From Asaia astilbis JCM 15831 (GTDB taxonomy: Bacteria; Pseudomonadota; Alphaproteobacteria; Acetobacterales; Acetobacteraceae): a stretch of DNA of 64,000 bases. Below, in pieces: positions 1-9,273 of the stretch. The stretch spans positions 124,001-188,000 of the forward strand of contig NZ_BAJT01000001.1 in assembly GCF_000613845.1 (NCBI RefSeq). The letters run 5' to 3'. The translations under genes were made by a program, and so were the position numbers. How positions within the stretch are numbered: position 1 is the stretch's first letter; every line of letters starts with the position of its first letter. The notes beneath the pieces were generated by a model that was given only the letters and a program-made list of their open reading frames with translations, was not told the DNA's origin and did not search any database.

Positions 1-25
1 TTATTTAACTAAGGTGTAAAAATAA

Positions 26-562
26 TTAGCGCGATCCTTCATGGTCTCCGTCGCGCAACTGACCTGTGGGCTCCTGAGTGTGGGCCTCGAGGAACCACAG
101 ATGCTTATCGAGCGCACGCGATGCTTCGGTGAAAAGGTCGGCAGTATCGGCATCGCCCGCTTCTTCCGTGATATCGATCGACTCACGGACATTATTGGCA
201 ACCGTTGCATAACGATCGATCAGGGCGGCGATGTGATCGGCAATTTTATAGACATCGGTCGGGTAGGGCTTGCAGGCTGATTTCTTGGTAACATCCTGCG
301 TGGTGCCGTAAGCTGTGCCACCGAGCTGGACCGCGCGTTCGGCAACCTCGTCAACGAGATTATCCACGCTGTCGCGGAATCCGTCGAGCATTTCGTGCAC
401 ACCGATGAACTGCGGGCCTTTGAGATTCCAATGAGCCTGCTTGGTGATCAGGGCCAGATCGATGAGATCGGCGAGGCGTGCGTTGAGCGTCTCGATCGAT
501 ACGGTTTTCGCATTCGATTTTAGAGCGTTCTGTGTCGTGTGTGTCGCATGTTTGGTTGTCAT
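26..562 (-). CDS. dps: Dps family DNA protection / ferroxidase protein
   Basis: Mini-ferritin of 178 aa. Family members oxidise Fe(II) with hydrogen peroxide, store iron in a 12-subunit shell and shield DNA in stress. The ferroxidase residues have the expected spacing: His44 in AHWNLKG, then His56 and Asp60 in HEMLD, 12 and 4 residues on, as in E. coli Dps. The first 20 residues are Lys/Thr rich, like the flexible DNA-contacting tail of the family. I start at the ATG at 562 because AAGGG lies 7 bases before it; an in-frame start at 592 would add ten residues without a visible ribosome site. The gene stands alone and is transcribed away from the MFS gene. The stop lies 26 bases from the window edge, so the gene is complete. 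Confidence 0.93.
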   Translation of the reverse strand: MTTKHATHTTQNALKSNAKTVSIETLNARLADLIDLALITKQAHWNLKGPQFIGVHEMLDGFRDSVDNLVDEVAERAVQLGGTAYGTTQDVTKKSACKPYPTDVYKIADHIAALIDRYATVANNVRESIDITEEAGDADTADLFTEASRALDKHLWFLEAHTQEPTGQLRDGDHEGSR

Positions 563-879
563 GGTTTCACCCTTACGATTTCTTGTCAGCATTTCGCGTT
601 AAGCGATGTCCACTGAACGTCGATAATCTGGATCGGTTGCGCGTAAGGGGAAGGAAAGTAACAGCAAGAAAAGAACATGTGCCTCGGGTCCTGTACAACG
701 CCTTCGCGCCGAGACTCTTTTTCTCGAAGGTCCCTGGTCTGTTGACGTCATTTTGAGGCGCAAGCCCTTCGTATTGGTTCGAAGCTGCTGTAAGGGCTGA
801 ACCTGTTTCAGGGTATGCGGTGAGATCCGTAAGGGCGCCCCGATTCAAGAGAACAATCTATAGTATTGCTGAGGGTGGC

Positions 880-2115
880 ATGAGCGGCTTGGGGTCTGGC
901 GATCTGGCTCGATCGATGCGCGATATACGCATCATATTTTTTAGTCTTGGGTTGGGCGCTTTCGCGATCGGTACCGCAGAATTTGCGGCGATGAGCCTCG
1001 TGCCCATGATCGCTCACACCTTTGGCGTGAGCGATCCGGAAGCGGGTCATGCCATCGTGCTTTATGCGGCGGGTGTCTGTATCGGAGCACCGACCATCGC
1101 GCTCTTCAGCGCGGGTATCAGTCGCCGCACGATGCTGATCAGCATGATGATCCTTTATACATTGGGCAACGGATTGAGTGCTCTCGCGCCAAGCTACAGC
1201 TTGTTTCTGGTCTGTCGCTTTGTGAGCGGGCTGCCGCATGGTGCGTATTTCGGTATCGCCAGCATTCTGGCGTCGTCACTCGTGCCGCCCAACAAGCGGT
1301 CTCAGGCGGTGGGGAGAGTCATCCTGGGTCTGACGATTGCGACCATCGGCGGTGTGCCGCTGGCCAACGGGATCGGCCAGCTTGTCGGCTGGCGCTGGGC
1401 TTTCGGTCTTATCGCGTTGCTCGCGCTCTGTACGGCTGTCCTGATTGTTCTCTTCGCTCCCAAGGACACGTCTCGCAAGGATGCGAGCATCCTCAACGAA
1501 TTCACGGCGCTCAAGATCAAGCAGGTCTGGTTGACGCTTGCCATTGGCGCGGTTGGCTTTGGCAGTGTGTTCTGCGTCTACACTTATCTCGCATCGATCA
1601 TGATTCATGTGACAAAGGTGCCGGAATCCTACGTGCCCATCATGCTGGCCGTGTTCGGCGTGGGGATGACAATCGGGACATTGGTCTGCGCGTGGCTTGC
1701 GGACCACAAGATGATGCCGACCCTTGCGGGCGTGCTCCTGATGGGAGCTGCAGCGATGGCAGGATTTCCGGAGGCATCCCATAAGCTGGTTCCGCTTGCG
1801 ATCAATGTCTTCATGATCGGTGCAAGTGGCGGTCTGGCGACGGTGGTGCAGGCGAGGCTGTTGACTGTGGCCGTGGGTGCCGAGGGTCTTGCCGCGGCGC
1901 TCAATCAGAGCGCGTTCAATATTGCCAATGCTGTCGGGCCCTGGCTTGGCGGCCTGGCGATATCGGCTGGGCTGGGCTGGACCTCTGTCGGTTGGGTGGG
2001 TCTCGCGCTCTCGCTTGGCGGGTTCGTGATTTATCTGCTCAGCATCGCAGATGAGTTCAAGCGTCGTAAAAACACGTCTCGCGCCCTTAAGTTGGGGAAG
2101 AAAGAGGGGGCTTAG
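880..2115 (+). CDS. MFS transporter, DHA1-type (AraJ/YdhP-like) efflux permease
   Basis: Inner-membrane proton-coupled exporter of 411 aa with about 12 hydrophobic helices, the usual size of the drug:H+ antiporter-1 family. The first helix contains GTAEFAAMSLVPMIA and the second region ends in SRRTMLI, matching the helix 2-3 loop of AraJ-like sugar or drug exporters. Substrate cannot be read from the sequence. The ATG at 880 is preferred because GAGGGTGG stands just before it; an upstream in-frame start at 820 has no such site. The stop codon sits inside the loop of an intrinsic terminator shared with the convergent glycosyltransferase gene. It is a single-gene unit. Confidence 0.85.
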   Translation: MSGLGSGDLARSMRDIRIIFFSLGLGAFAIGTAEFAAMSLVPMIAHTFGVSDPEAGHAIVLYAAGVCIGAPTIALFSAGISRRTMLISMMILYTLGNGLSALAPSYSLFLVCRFVSGLPHGAYFGIASILASSLVPPNKRSQAVGRVILGLTIATIGGVPLANGIGQLVGWRWAFGLIALLALCTAVLIVLFAPKDTSRKDASILNEFTALKIKQVWLTLAIGAVGFGSVFCVYTYLASIMIHVTKVPESYVPIMLAVFGVGMTIGTLVCAWLADHKMMPTLAGVLLMGAAAMAGFPEASHKLVPLAINVFMIGASGGLATVVQARLLTVAVGAEGLAAALNQSAFNIANAVGPWLGGLAISAGLGWTSVGWVGLALSLGGFVIYLLSIADEFKRRKNTSRALKLGKKEGA

Positions 2116-2128
2116 GCCCCCTTTTTTT
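2106..2128. terminator. Bidirectional intrinsic terminator
   Basis: GGGGGC (2106-2111), loop TTAG, GCCCCC (2116-2121), then seven T. An A-rich run on the left side gives a T tract on the other strand too, so it can end both the MFS gene and the convergent glycosyltransferase gene that stops at 2130. The MFS stop codon lies in the hairpin. Confidence 0.85.
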
Positions 2129-2129
2129 C

Positions 2130-4634
2130 TTAGGTGCTCGACGGATCGACGAGATCGAAAAAGGGCTGCAGATCGACCGTGAAGAAGCGCGGGTAAGCGG
2201 GGTCGCGTTCATAAAGCGCGTGGCCGGTCCATCTTTTTTGCATGACCTGCCCTTCTTCGAAGAAACGGGCTTCGTGTTCCGGGACGTCATCTGAACCACG
2301 TGTCAGGCTCTCATGGTGAGACGCGACGGCTTCGGCGCAATAGATGATCCGGTGGCCAGCGCTACGGATACGCAGGCAGAGATCGACGTCATTGTACGCG
2401 ATCTTGAGATCTTTTTCGTCGAACCGCCCGACTTCTTCGAAGACCTCACGCCTGACAAGCATGCAGGCGGCGGTCACGGCTGTGACTTCATGGCTGAGAA
2501 GAATACGCCCGATATAGCCGTAATCTTCCGGCCCGCAGCCTCTATGGGCGTGGGCACCGACCCCAGCCGGTCCGACCACGACACCGGCATGCTGGATGGT
2601 CTGGTTGGGGTAGAGCAGTCGCGCGCCCACAGCAGCAACCCGATCACCGGCGAGTGCCTCGTTCACCATCAGGCGAAGCCAATTGCGCTGTTCGACGAAA
2701 ACGTCGTTGTTCAGGAAAAGGAGAAACTCTGACTGGCAGGTCTGGGCGGCGATGTTGTTCAGCCGCGAATAGTTGAACGGCTCCTCGATCGTCAGAAAGC
2801 GTACCCTGTCATGCTTACTGAATGTCTCGATGAAAGACGCGGCCTGCGGTGTGACAGACCAGTTGTCGACGAGGACGATCTCGAAACTGGCGTAGTCGGT
2901 GTGCTTCAGCAGATTTTCCACGCAGCGCTGCGTAATGTCGATCTGATCCTTGAACGGGATGATGATCGAGATCGACGGCGTTTCAGAGAGTTTCCAGTCC
3001 ACGCGGTAAAGTGTCAGCCCATTGATCGACGACACGTCAGCGTTGAAGCCACGTCGGGCGAGGTGATCCGAGACAGCCTTCACACCAGCGGCAATGGCGT
3101 AGGTCTTGTTGCCTACGGCGACCGCTGTCGAATTGGGGGTCATGCGCCAGTGATAGAGCAGCTCTTCGACATGGGCGATTTTGTCGTGAGGGAGTAATTC
3201 AGAGGCGCGAAGAATGAAATCATGATCCTGCGCGCCATCATAATCGGCGCGGAGCAGGCCGATCTGCCGCATCGTCGCGGTGTCGATCATCGTCAGGTGG
3301 CAGATATAATTGCAGCCAAGCAGATAACGATAGTTGAAGTCCGGCTTGAAGTTCGGTGATTGCCAATTATTGGCCTGATCGACCTTGTCTTCATCCGAAT
3401 AGAGCAGGAGGGCGCCCGTTTCCTGCACCCTGCGAACCATGGTTTCGAGGGCGACATCGACGAGCATGTCGTCATGATCGAAAAAGACGGTGTACTCGCC
3501 CTTGGCGGCCATCATCCCTTCATTGGTCGCGCCCGAGATGCCAAGATTTTTGCTCAGAGGCAGAATGCGGATCCGGCTGTCGCGGTCGGCATAACTCTGC
3601 ATCAGGGCGGTTGTCTGGGGGCAGACCATGCCGTCATCGATCAGGATCAGCTCCCAGTTACGCCAGCTTTGACCGATGACGGACTCGATTGCCGTGATGT
3701 AGTCGGCTTTCAAAGGTCTGTATGTGGGACACAGAATGCTGATGAGCGGCTCATCTTTGAGAGGGGCTTTCACGCGGGCCATGGCGGTGCGTTCGCGCAA
3801 GGCCGTATAGTAAAGTGTCGCCCAGCGATCGTAGTTGCCGAGGTTGAAGCCCGCCTGCGGGATCGCGCTGCGTATCTCCGTCCGTAATTTGGTGAGTTCC
3901 CGATGAAGGCGATCGATCGTGTCGGCAATATCGAGCAGTCGGGTTTCGAGCGCGTCGTCGGCGATCGAACTGATGAACGGGCTTCCCATGAGCTCGTCCC
4001 CTTCGGGCAGGACCTTGACCGAAAAGCTGCGCGGCGACGAGCCGCGAAAGCGCTGCGGGATAGGGATATCGAAGCCGCAATTCGGATTGCAGCCGATGGC
4101 TGCGGCGACATCGCCTCGATAACGATCGGCTCTGACCTGGGCCACCAGCACATTATTGGCTGTGACGGACACGACGCAGTCACCGCGCCACTCCTCCTCG
4201 CCCGGGAGCTTCTGCAGGATCCAGCCTTTGAGGGCACCTTGCTTGATGCCATCAACACAACTTGAGTATTCGGGTCGTGACTCTAGGTTAAAAACCTGAA
4301 ATAGTCTTTTTCCTTCAGGTATAGTTTGATCCGTTATGGGTAATACTGATCGATCTGGAAGGCGAATAGAGATTTGATGAGGCTTTCCATCCATGAATGT
4401 TACGGGAATGGAAAAATTGAACCCGAGTCTGTCATGAGGTGTTTTGAGGGCATCCTGAACGTCGGACCGCGATTCTTCAGCAAGAATCTGGGCGATTTCC
4501 TGGCCGTCGATCAGAATATGGAGACGCACCGGCGTCGCAGGGTCTCGTCTGTTGACTGCCCACCCGATCAGGATATCGCTTTGAAGACCGTCGCAATAAC
4601 CGATGAAAGGGCTGTTGGCTGGGGCAGCTGTCAT
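2130..4634 (-). CDS. Two-domain family 2 glycosyltransferase with N-terminal tandem beta-type modules
   Basis: Large (834 aa) cytoplasmic glycosyltransferase, probably for surface polysaccharide. The first ~215 residues hold two similar modules, each with a G-x-x-x-GW motif near its start and a GF-x-(F/I)-x-IP motif near its end. A helical segment follows (about 235-260). The first GT-A domain begins near residue 295 with ISILCPTYRP and has the acidic nucleotide-sugar/metal motif FFDHDD. The second begins near 555 with ISIIIPFKD and has LLFLNNDV. Two GT2 domains in one chain suggest a polymerase-like or dual-linkage enzyme; acceptor and sugar are unknown. The start at 4634 has only a weak purine-rich site. 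Divergent from the next glycosyltransferase. Confidence 0.85.
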   Translation of the reverse strand: MTAAPANSPFIGYCDGLQSDILIGWAVNRRDPATPVRLHILIDGQEIAQILAEESRSDVQDALKTPHDRLGFNFSIPVTFMDGKPHQISIRLPDRSVLPITDQTIPEGKRLFQVFNLESRPEYSSCVDGIKQGALKGWILQKLPGEEEWRGDCVVSVTANNVLVAQVRADRYRGDVAAAIGCNPNCGFDIPIPQRFRGSSPRSFSVKVLPEGDELMGSPFISSIADDALETRLLDIADTIDRLHRELTKLRTEIRSAIPQAGFNLGNYDRWATLYYTALRERTAMARVKAPLKDEPLISILCPTYRPLKADYITAIESVIGQSWRNWELILIDDGMVCPQTTALMQSYADRDSRIRILPLSKNLGISGATNEGMMAAKGEYTVFFDHDDMLVDVALETMVRRVQETGALLLYSDEDKVDQANNWQSPNFKPDFNYRYLLGCNYICHLTMIDTATMRQIGLLRADYDGAQDHDFILRASELLPHDKIAHVEELLYHWRMTPNSTAVAVGNKTYAIAAGVKAVSDHLARRGFNADVSSINGLTLYRVDWKLSETPSISIIIPFKDQIDITQRCVENLLKHTDYASFEIVLVDNWSVTPQAASFIETFSKHDRVRFLTIEEPFNYSRLNNIAAQTCQSEFLLFLNNDVFVEQRNWLRLMVNEALAGDRVAAVGARLLYPNQTIQHAGVVVGPAGVGAHAHRGCGPEDYGYIGRILLSHEVTAVTAACMLVRREVFEEVGRFDEKDLKIAYNDVDLCLRIRSAGHRIIYCAEAVASHHESLTRGSDDVPEHEARFFEEGQVMQKRWTGHALYERDPAYPRFFTVDLQPFFDLVDPSST

Positions 4635-4753
4635 TTTCTGTCTCTCGTTTCGGGCGGATCGCAGAAGTTTTCTGTTCGTTGCAGTCTGAAATGCCGCACT
4701 TCGTCTGCGAAGGCTAGATGAATGCCTGAACTGCGTGCGAGGGGGATCTTATC

Positions 4754-5722
4754 ATGAGCGGGCCACCCCGAATTCGTGTTGTGATGATGCAACGCGACGA
4801 GGGCCCTATGCTCATGGCCTGGCTCTCCTATTACGGCCAGATCTTTGGATTTCCGGCATTGACCATTTTCGACAATGGTTCAGTCGATCCCCTGACGGTG
4901 CATCTGCTTGCTCACGCTGAGAAATGCGGGGCGTCGGTCAGGCGCGATCGCCCTGACCCTGCGGATTTTCATGGCAAGGGTCTGCACTTCGCAGAGCAGT
5001 TTCGTGAGTGGGATCGGCAAGGTGATTATGATTTTGCCTTGCCGGTCGATTGCGACGAGTTTCTGGTGGTGATCGATGACGAGGGAATCTCGACAAGCCG
5101 CGAGCGTATCTTGCAGGAATTTGTATGTCATCTTGGGGAAAAGCGTGCGCTCAGGATCGGGAGTTCGCTGTTCAATGTTCCTTCCAAGCCTGGCTGGTTC
5201 GCGCTCGATACGGGTTTCATTAAAGGGTTTCTTCCGTCGGGCAGTGTGGCCGTTGTAGATAACGGTCAGCACAATCCATCTTCACGGCTCGCTTCGGGTT
5301 TTGCATTAACCCGGTTTTCGTATCTTCATTTTCACAACCATGAATTTCCGGAGATGCAGCGTCGGGCGCGCCTCAAGCTCTCAAGTTCCCTGCTCAACCC
5401 TGACGATCGGGCTGCGCTCCTGCGTTTCGCGGAGTTGCCCAACATGCCTGGTCGCCACCTCGTCGGGGTATTGCTCAACGATGAAGCGCATTATCTCACA
5501 CGTTACAATGCGCTGTTGCAGCTCTATCTGCCATGGGCGAGGTCCGCCTCGGCCCTCAATACGCATCTTGCGAATGGTCCGGTCCTGATAAGAGACAGAC
5601 AGATGGCGCAGCCCTGGTCAGGCAGCGCCTATCGGGAGCACTATGCAGATGTGGAAGCCTGGCCGCCTGGTCCCTTGATGCACTATCTTCTGCATGGGTG
5701 GTGCGAAGGACGGCACCTCTAG
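4754..5722 (+). CDS. Glycosyltransferase family 2/92-like protein
   Basis: 322-aa enzyme of the GT2_4/GT92-like type. It opens with VVMMQRDEGPMLMAWLSYY, typical of this group (an Asn/Arg-Asp-Glu block followed by a helix ending in a Tyr pair), then IFDNGSVDP, and carries the metal-binding acidic motif PVDCDEFLV near residue 100. The ATG at 4754 has GAGGGGG about 9 bases upstream. It lies head to head with the two-domain glycosyltransferase, separated by about 120 bases that must hold both promoters, which suggests a shared role in surface glycan synthesis. Sugar specificity cannot be told. No membrane segment is seen. Confidence 0.8.
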   Translation: MSGPPRIRVVMMQRDEGPMLMAWLSYYGQIFGFPALTIFDNGSVDPLTVHLLAHAEKCGASVRRDRPDPADFHGKGLHFAEQFREWDRQGDYDFALPVDCDEFLVVIDDEGISTSRERILQEFVCHLGEKRALRIGSSLFNVPSKPGWFALDTGFIKGFLPSGSVAVVDNGQHNPSSRLASGFALTRFSYLHFHNHEFPEMQRRARLKLSSSLLNPDDRAALLRFAELPNMPGRHLVGVLLNDEAHYLTRYNALLQLYLPWARSASALNTHLANGPVLIRDRQMAQPWSGSAYREHYADVEAWPPGPLMHYLLHGWCEGRHL

Positions 5723-5724
5723 GT

Positions 5725-5742
5725 CTGTCATGAAATATTCAT
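5725..5742 (+). promoter_or_regulatory. PhoB-binding site (Pho box) upstream of pstC
   Basis: CTGTCAT, four bases, TATTCAT: two 7-base direct repeats 11 bases apart, the Pho box layout. The first half is a perfect match to the alphaproteobacterial consensus CTGTCAT and the second matches at four of seven. It lies about 120 bases before the pstC start and would make the phoBR-containing operon autoregulated. Confidence 0.75.
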
Positions 5743-5860
5743 AGCGCTTGCCTGGCGAGGCTTGTTGTCTCATCAATGCGGGGAAGCTACACGACAGACT
5801 GGCACCGGGTGCCGTTTAGATATTGTTTACTTCTTGTCTGAGCCAGGACGAACTGACCGA

Positions 5861-6835
5861 ATGACTAGCGCTGCCGCTCCGCGGACCCAGCCTGCCCCCC
5901 TCCAGGAAGCCCGGAAAACTCCCTTTTGGAAAGGCGATCGGCTTTTCCGTCTGCTGGTGGGCGCCTGTGCGCTTCTGGTTCTTGTCTCGCTTGGAGGGTT
6001 GGTCCTCACGATGGCGGTTGGTGGAAGCAAGGCCTTTGCCACTTTCGGTCCGTCATTCGTTTTCAGCAATGTGTGGAATCCGGTTTCGAACACCTATGGT
6101 GCGCTTGCTCCCGTCTTCGGTACGATCGGTTCGACGCTGATTGCGGTGATCATCGGCGTGCCGCTCGCCTTCGGTGCGGCCTTCTGGCTCACGAATATCG
6201 CGCCGCCCATGGTGGCTGGTGTGGTTGGGACGGCTGTTCAGCTTCTGGCGGCGGTGCCCTCGATCATTTTCGGCATGTGGGGCTTCTTCATTGTGGTGCC
6301 TTTTATGGCGCAGCACGTTCAGCCTTTCTTCCGCCATCATTTCGGTCACGTACCAGGTATTCGCTGGCTCGTGCACGGTGCCCCTTTCGGCTACGGTCTG
6401 CTCACCGGCGGGCTGGTGCTGGCTGTTATGATTACGCCTTTCGTGACGGCGGTGATGCGCGATGTGTTTGCCGTCATGCCGCCGATGCTCAAGGAGAGCG
6501 CCTATGGATTGGGCGCGACACGTTGGGAAGTGATGCGACGTGTGATCGTTCCGTGGTCGCGTGCAGGCATGATCGGCGGCGTGGTACTGGGCATGGGGCG
6601 CGCACTTGGCGAGACCATGGCTGTGACCTTCGTGATCGGTAATGCCAATACGATTGGCTGGTCACTCTTCGCTCCACGCAACACAGTGGCTTCCCTCGTT
6701 GCCCTCGAATTTCCCGAGAGTGCGGCGGGCAGTCTCAAACTTTCTTCCTTGCTGGCTCTGGGTTTTATCCTGATGCTGCTTTCCTTCACCACTCTTGCCA
6801 TTGCGCGCTGGCTGCTGCGGGAGAAAAACGCATGA
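5861..6835 (+). CDS. pstC: Phosphate ABC transporter permease PstC
   Basis: Inner-membrane permease of the high-affinity phosphate importer, partner of PstA. About 324 aa with six hydrophobic segments. The conserved cytoplasmic loop that docks on the ATPase is present (LKESAYGLGATRWEVMRRV, around residue 210), followed by GRALGETMAV, diagnostic for PstC. The start at 5861 gives the usual short N-terminal tail; an in-frame start at 5762 would add 33 atypical residues. First gene of pstC-pstA-pstB-phoU-phoB-phoR, with its stop overlapping the pstA start (ATGA). The binding protein gene pstS, often the first gene of such operons, is not in the window. Confidence 0.95.
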   Translation: MTSAAAPRTQPAPLQEARKTPFWKGDRLFRLLVGACALLVLVSLGGLVLTMAVGGSKAFATFGPSFVFSNVWNPVSNTYGALAPVFGTIGSTLIAVIIGVPLAFGAAFWLTNIAPPMVAGVVGTAVQLLAAVPSIIFGMWGFFIVVPFMAQHVQPFFRHHFGHVPGIRWLVHGAPFGYGLLTGGLVLAVMITPFVTAVMRDVFAVMPPMLKESAYGLGATRWEVMRRVIVPWSRAGMIGGVVLGMGRALGETMAVTFVIGNANTIGWSLFAPRNTVASLVALEFPESAAGSLKLSSLLALGFILMLLSFTTLAIARWLLREKNA

Positions 6836-7700
6836 GCAAGCCTAAAGGGCAGGGATGGCGCAAGGATCCCCGCGCGACGCAGCGCCTGATCATGGATCGG
6901 CTGGCCACTGGAGCAAGTTTTGCCGCTACCGGCATTCTCGTGATCGCCTTGGTTTCCATCTTGTGGACGCTGCTGCGTAACGGTCTTGCCGGTCTGTCTA
7001 TTGCTGCGCTGATGCATCCGATGGGGCCGCCGGGTAGCAATGGTGGCCTGGCCAATGCAATCGTCGGGAGTGTGATCCAGACAGGGGTCGCGTTGCTTAT
7101 GGCCACGCCGGTCGGACTGGGGTGCGGTATCTATCTCTCTGAATTCGGCCGTGGGTCGAAATTTGCCACCTCGGTGCGTTTCGTCTCCGACGTGCTTCTC
7201 TCTGCGCCGTCGATCCTGATCGGTCTGTTCGTCTATCTCGTTCTCGTAGCGCCGTTTGGACATTTTTCGGGTCTGGCTGGATCAGTCGCGCTTGCGATCC
7301 TCGCAGTGCCGATCATCGTTCGTACAACGGAAGATATGTTGCGTCTCGTTCCTGTGGCGATGCGCGAGGCGGGCTCTGCGCTCGGGGCTGCGCATTGGCG
7401 TGTTGTTCTGTTCCTGTGTCTCCGCTCGGCAGCGCCGGCGTGTTGACAGGCATCCTGCTCGCCCTCGCACGCGTCAGCGGTGAGACGGCTCCGCTACTCT
7501 TCACCTCGCTTGGCAATCAGAACTGGTCCTTCAGTCTTGATAAACCCATGGCGAGTTTGCCCATTGCCATCTACCAATATGCGGGCGCGTCCTATGACGA
7601 TTGGGTGCGCCTTGCCTGGACAGGTGCGCTTCTCGTGACGCTGGGCGTTCTCAGCATCAATATCATCGTGCGGTTCGGCTTCCGCAGCAAACAATCGTAA
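6832..7700 (+). CDS. pstA: Phosphate ABC transporter permease PstA (frameshift near 7422)
   Basis: Second permease of the phosphate importer. The N-terminal 200 residues include the ATPase-docking loop ([16 protein letters not shown]); the C-terminal part, with [14 protein letters not shown] and the last helix, is in another frame. The first frame stops at 7446. One extra C at the CC at 7422-7423 joins the halves as [12 protein letters not shown], as expected for PstA, giving about 290 aa. I therefore treat it as one gene with a missing base, either in the sequence or in the organism. It overlaps pstC by four bases and is followed 19 bases later by pstB. Confidence 0.88.
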
Positions 7701-7719
7701 GCAAGAGGACGTTACGCTC

Positions 7720-8526
7720 ATGAGCGAAGCCCTGCAGGATCCCTCATTCCCACCGCAGAATATCGATGCGCCGGAAGCCGCTCTGGCTGTGCGTGGGCTC
7801 GACTTCTATTACGGCGAAAAACAGGCTCTCAAATCCATTAATATGGATTTCCGCAAGCAGAGCGTGACGGCCATGATTGGCCCGTCTGGTTGCGGTAAAT
7901 CGACGCTCCTGCGTATCTTCAACAGAATGTACGACCTGTATCCCGGTCAGAAGGCGACGGGGTCTGTCCTGTTCGATGGCGCCAATATTCTCGACCCTTC
8001 GCTCGATCTCAACACGCTGCGGTCGCGTATCGGTATGGTGTTCCAGAAACCGACGCCATTCCCGATGTCGATTTACGACAACATCGCCTTCGGCGTTCGC
8101 TTGCATGAAAAGCTTTCGCGCTCCGAGCTCGATGGACGCGTCGAGGATGCCCTGACCCGTGTCGCCCTCTGGAAAGAAGTGCGCGACCGCTTGAAAGAAC
8201 CGGCGACGGGAATGTCTGGAGGCCAGCAGCAACGCCTTTGTATCGCTCGTAGTATCGCGACCAAGCCTGAAGTCCTGCTTCTGGATGAGCCAACTTCAGC
8301 GCTCGATCCGATTTCGACGGCGCGCATTGAGGAGTTGCTCGATGAGCTCAAGCAGGATTTCACGATTGCGATCGTGACGCACAACATGCAGCAAGCGGCA
8401 CGCTGTGCCGATCAGGTTGGCTTTTTCTATCTGGGTTCCTTGATTGAAATGGATAGTGCGGACCGGATGTTCACCAATCCGCGTCAGAAGCAGACGCAGG
8501 ATTATATTACCGGGCGTTTCGGTTAA
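7720..8526 (+). CDS. pstB: Phosphate ABC transporter ATPase PstB
   Basis: ATP-hydrolysing subunit that drives phosphate import through PstCA. 268 aa with Walker [10 protein letters not shown] (about residue 52), signature [13 protein letters not shown] (about 165), Walker [14 protein letters not shown] and the switch histidine in IVTHNMQQA. The PstB-specific [18 protein letters not shown] context makes the assignment firm. The signature starts with Met instead of the usual Leu. The N-terminus has a 20-residue extension before the ABC core. It sits between pstA and phoU in the pho operon. Confidence 0.96.
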   Translation: MSEALQDPSFPPQNIDAPEAALAVRGLDFYYGEKQALKSINMDFRKQSVTAMIGPSGCGKSTLLRIFNRMYDLYPGQKATGSVLFDGANILDPSLDLNTLRSRIGMVFQKPTPFPMSIYDNIAFGVRLHEKLSRSELDGRVEDALTRVALWKEVRDRLKEPATGMSGGQQQRLCIARSIATKPEVLLLDEPTSALDPISTARIEELLDELKQDFTIAIVTHNMQQAARCADQVGFFYLGSLIEMDSADRMFTNPRQKQTQDYITGRFG

Positions 8527-8556
8527 GTTTTCCCCAAGCGGTAGGGACAGAAAAAG

Positions 8557-9273
8557 ATGCCAACTGATAGCCTTCACACCGTCAAAAGCTACGAGCAGGA
8601 ACTGGACCGGATGCGTGCCATGATGGCGCGCATGGGCGGGATCGTCGAAAGTCAGGTGGCGCAGGCTGTGGCTGCTGTGACCGAGCATGACGAGGATGCC
8701 GCTCAGGCAGCGCCCGCTCAGGATCCTCAGGTCGATCTGCTGGAACGCGATGTTGAAGCGCTGGCTATTCGTCTGCTCGCCCTTCGAAGCCCCATGGCGG
8801 GCGATCTGCGTGAGATTGTGGCAGCGCTCAAGATTACCGGGGATCTCGAGCGCATCGGAGATTACGCGGCGTCAATTGCACGACGCAGCCAGCGCTTCGA
8901 TCTCGCTGATCGTCAGATTTCGCTTTCAGGCCTCAGAAGCATGGGGCGACTGGTGCAGGAAAATCTGCGTCGCGTCATAGATGCCGTTACCCAGCAGGAC
9001 GATGATCGCGCCCTGGAAGTGTGGCAGGCTGATCGTGAAGTCGACGAGTATTACACCGCGATGTTCCGTGAACTCGTCACGTACATGATGGAAGATCCAC
9101 GCAATATCAGCCCATGTACGCATCTGCTCTTCATTGCTAAAAATTTCGAGCGTATCGGCGATCACACGACCAATATTGCCGAGCGTGTTTATTATGCTGT
9201 GACTGGCGACAACCTGCCGGCAGTGCGTCCGCGCGGCGGGCTCTCCAACGGGGAAGATGTGGTTTCGCGATGA
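8557..9273 (+). CDS. phoU: Phosphate signalling regulator PhoU
   Basis: Cytoplasmic adaptor that represses PhoR signalling and Pst activity when phosphate is plentiful. 238 aa, two repeats of a three-helix PhoU domain: the first has LRSPMAGDLREIVAALKI and LERIGDYAASIARR, the second repeats the pattern with HLLFIAKNFERIGDHTTNIAE. The E-R-I-G-D metal-binding motif is present in both repeats. The C-terminus overlaps the phoB start by four bases, so the genes are translationally coupled. The start at 8557 is preceded by GGGACAG. Confidence 0.95.
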   Translation: MPTDSLHTVKSYEQELDRMRAMMARMGGIVESQVAQAVAAVTEHDEDAAQAAPAQDPQVDLLERDVEALAIRLLALRSPMAGDLREIVAALKITGDLERIGDYAASIARRSQRFDLADRQISLSGLRSMGRLVQENLRRVIDAVTQQDDDRALEVWQADREVDEYYTAMFRELVTYMMEDPRNISPCTHLLFIAKNFERIGDHTTNIAERVYYAVTGDNLPAVRPRGGLSNGEDVVSR

